In this document: positions 63,039-64,000 of the stretch, piece after piece
How the letters are laid out: each line of letters begins with the position of its first letter
Numbering within the stretch: the stretch's first letter is position 1
Assembly (NCBI RefSeq): GCF_003351345.1
Contig: NZ_QQTO01000016.1
Span: 62,001 to 126,000, forward strand
Origin: Allobosea caraganae
GTDB taxonomy: Bacteria > Pseudomonadota > Alphaproteobacteria > Rhizobiales > Beijerinckiaceae
DNA length: 64,000 bases
Direction: 5' to 3'
Program-made: the position numbers and the translations under genes
The notes under the pieces: model-generated
Databases searched by the model: none
What the model was told of the DNA's origin: nothing
What the model saw: the letters and a program-made list of their open reading frames with translations, nothing else

Positions 63039-64000
63039 TCAGCTTCTTTCTTGCGACTGAAGGAACTCCTCGAAATACTCGTCCACACTGATCGGCCTGC
63101 CGATGATCCCGGCGTCCAGCGCCTGGTCGATGAAAGCCTGGACGGCCTTCCTGTTGGATTCCGTAAGCCCGTGGCCGTAGGGATTGGAACCCAGGAGCTC
63201 TGTCGTCTTGTCCAACTCAGCTTCCATCCAGGGAAATGCGTCTGGGAAGCCACGCTGGGAGGCGTCGAAACTGTCATTGGCGGCTGCGAACGCGTTGGTC
63301 AGGCTGCGCGCGACCCAAGGAGCGCGCTCCCAGAGCGAGCGCCGCAGGACGACGATGTGCATCATCGGGAAAATGCCGGTGTTGCGGTAGTACTCCGTCT
63401 CGGCCGCGCGGAAATCGGGGAAAAGCCGCATGATCGGCCCTTTTTCCGTGTCCAGCATTTTTGGACGCGGCGGGCTCCACATCGCATCGATTTCGCCGGC
63501 GATGAGCATTTCCGCGAGAAAGCGACCGGCGGGAGCCGGGCGAACGTGGCTTGGGAGGTCCGCGACCTGCGCAGCCTGCTGGGTCTCGCCCGGAATCTCG
63601 ATGTCGCCGACATGCCACTCGACGGAGCCGAGCGGGACGCCCAGGGAAGCCTGTGCATGCCGGTACCATATGCCGCCGCTGGCGAACCAATTATACAGGC
63701 CGAGCCGTTTCCCGATCAGATCCCGCGGCGACCGGACCGGCCCGTCCTTGCGAACATAAAGATCCCGCATGGTGAAGCCCCGCAGGATGAAAACGGGCAG
63801 GGCCACGAAGGAGCGATCGCCGGTCTCGACGCGCCTGAGATGAGCGCCCATCGAGCCCTCGCCGCCGTCGAGCTCCCCACCCATGGCGGCACGGCGCAGC
63901 AGGTCGGCGCGGATGGGCCAGGAGCCACCGCGGCCGATCTCCAGAGAGAGGTCCAGGCCTTCGGCCTTCACGGCTCCACTCGCGAGCGGCATGATCCGAG
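63039..64000 (-). CDS. ABC transporter substrate-binding protein (NMT1/4,5-dihydroxyphthalate decarboxylase-like), 5' part missing
   Basis: About 320 residues are visible; the frame is open at the window edge and the start lies outside. The protein has YVRKDGPVRSPRDLIGKRLGLYNWFASGGIWYRH and PSHVRPAPAGRFLAEMLIAGEIDAMWSPPRP, typical of the family including NMT1-like ABC substrate-binding proteins and 4,5-dihydroxyphthalate decarboxylase-like proteins. No catalytic claim can be made. It looks chromosomal and probably belongs to an uptake operon beyond the window. Confidence 0.75.
   Translation of the reverse strand, partial: RIMPLASGAVKAEGLDLSLEIGRGGSWPIRADLLRRAAMGGELDGGEGSMGAHLRRVETGDRSFVALPVFILRGFTMRDLYVRKDGPVRSPRDLIGKRLGLYNWFASGGIWYRHAQASLGVPLGSVEWHVGDIEIPGETQQAAQVADLPSHVRPAPAGRFLAEMLIAGEIDAMWSPPRPKMLDTEKGPIMRLFPDFRAAETEYYRNTGIFPMMHIVVLRRSLWERAPWVARSLTNAFAAANDSFDASQRGFPDAFPWMEAELDKTTELLGSNPYGHGLTESNRKAVQAFIDQALDAGIIGRPISVDEYFEEFLQSQERS

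Overview
The window looks like a high-GC chromosome of a Hyphomicrobiales alphaproteobacterium, probably Bosea-like. This is inferred from gene content (carA, a YqeY protein, dnaG and rpoD close together), from GC-rich palindromic intergenic repeats of the kind common in that order, and from dominant GC-ending codons. The genus is a guess.

Layout. Positions 1-28330 are core or lightly accessory chromosome. They hold the tail of a cyclopropane-fatty-acid synthase-like gene, a three-gene leftward type VI secretion accessory set (DUF2169, an unknown protein, a DUF4280 PAAR-like tip), a GNAT acetyltransferase, a divergent EamA/LysR pair, a prephenate-dehydrogenase-like gene, carA, yqeY, a vapBC pair, dnaG and rpoD. 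A small AT-richer insert with a HEPN-like ORF follows. Next come lysE, yjbQ, hlyU, a PAS-EAL phosphodiesterase, panE, an MFS transporter, an SMP-30 lactonase, a VOC protein, a broken membrane gene, a thioesterase, a TadG-like pilus protein, a chemoreceptor with a strong terminator, and a tRNA with anticodon CAT.

Positions about 28290 to about 62900 form a mobile island inserted at the 3' half of that tRNA. At its left end a large serine recombinase reads into the tRNA. Behind it lie a second recombinase-like protein that lacks the catalytic serine and a small partner. Then comes a compact six-gene leftward operon at 31083-37470: PP-loop ATPase, membrane protein with a degenerate P-loop, HD phosphohydrolase, DNA methyltransferase, small nucleotide kinase, second methyltransferase. 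I cannot match this set to a named system, and it is the best candidate here for something undescribed. It is followed by an AAA ATPase/subtilase pair resembling IetAS (38219-41702), a ParB-like protein, two smaller resolvases, a decayed resolvase relic, a frameshifted MucR regulator and several small island genes (DUF736-like, DUF3768).

The right part of the island (50002-62329) carries a leftward membrane-protein cluster with a VirD4/TraG coupling protein, a MORN-like repeat protein, a 959-residue STAND-like NTPase with ankyrin repeats, and a relaxase/MobC-like pair. No VirB-type secretion genes are visible, so the island looks mobilizable rather than self-transmissible. The window ends inside a substrate-binding protein gene that again looks chromosomal. 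The right attachment site was not identified.
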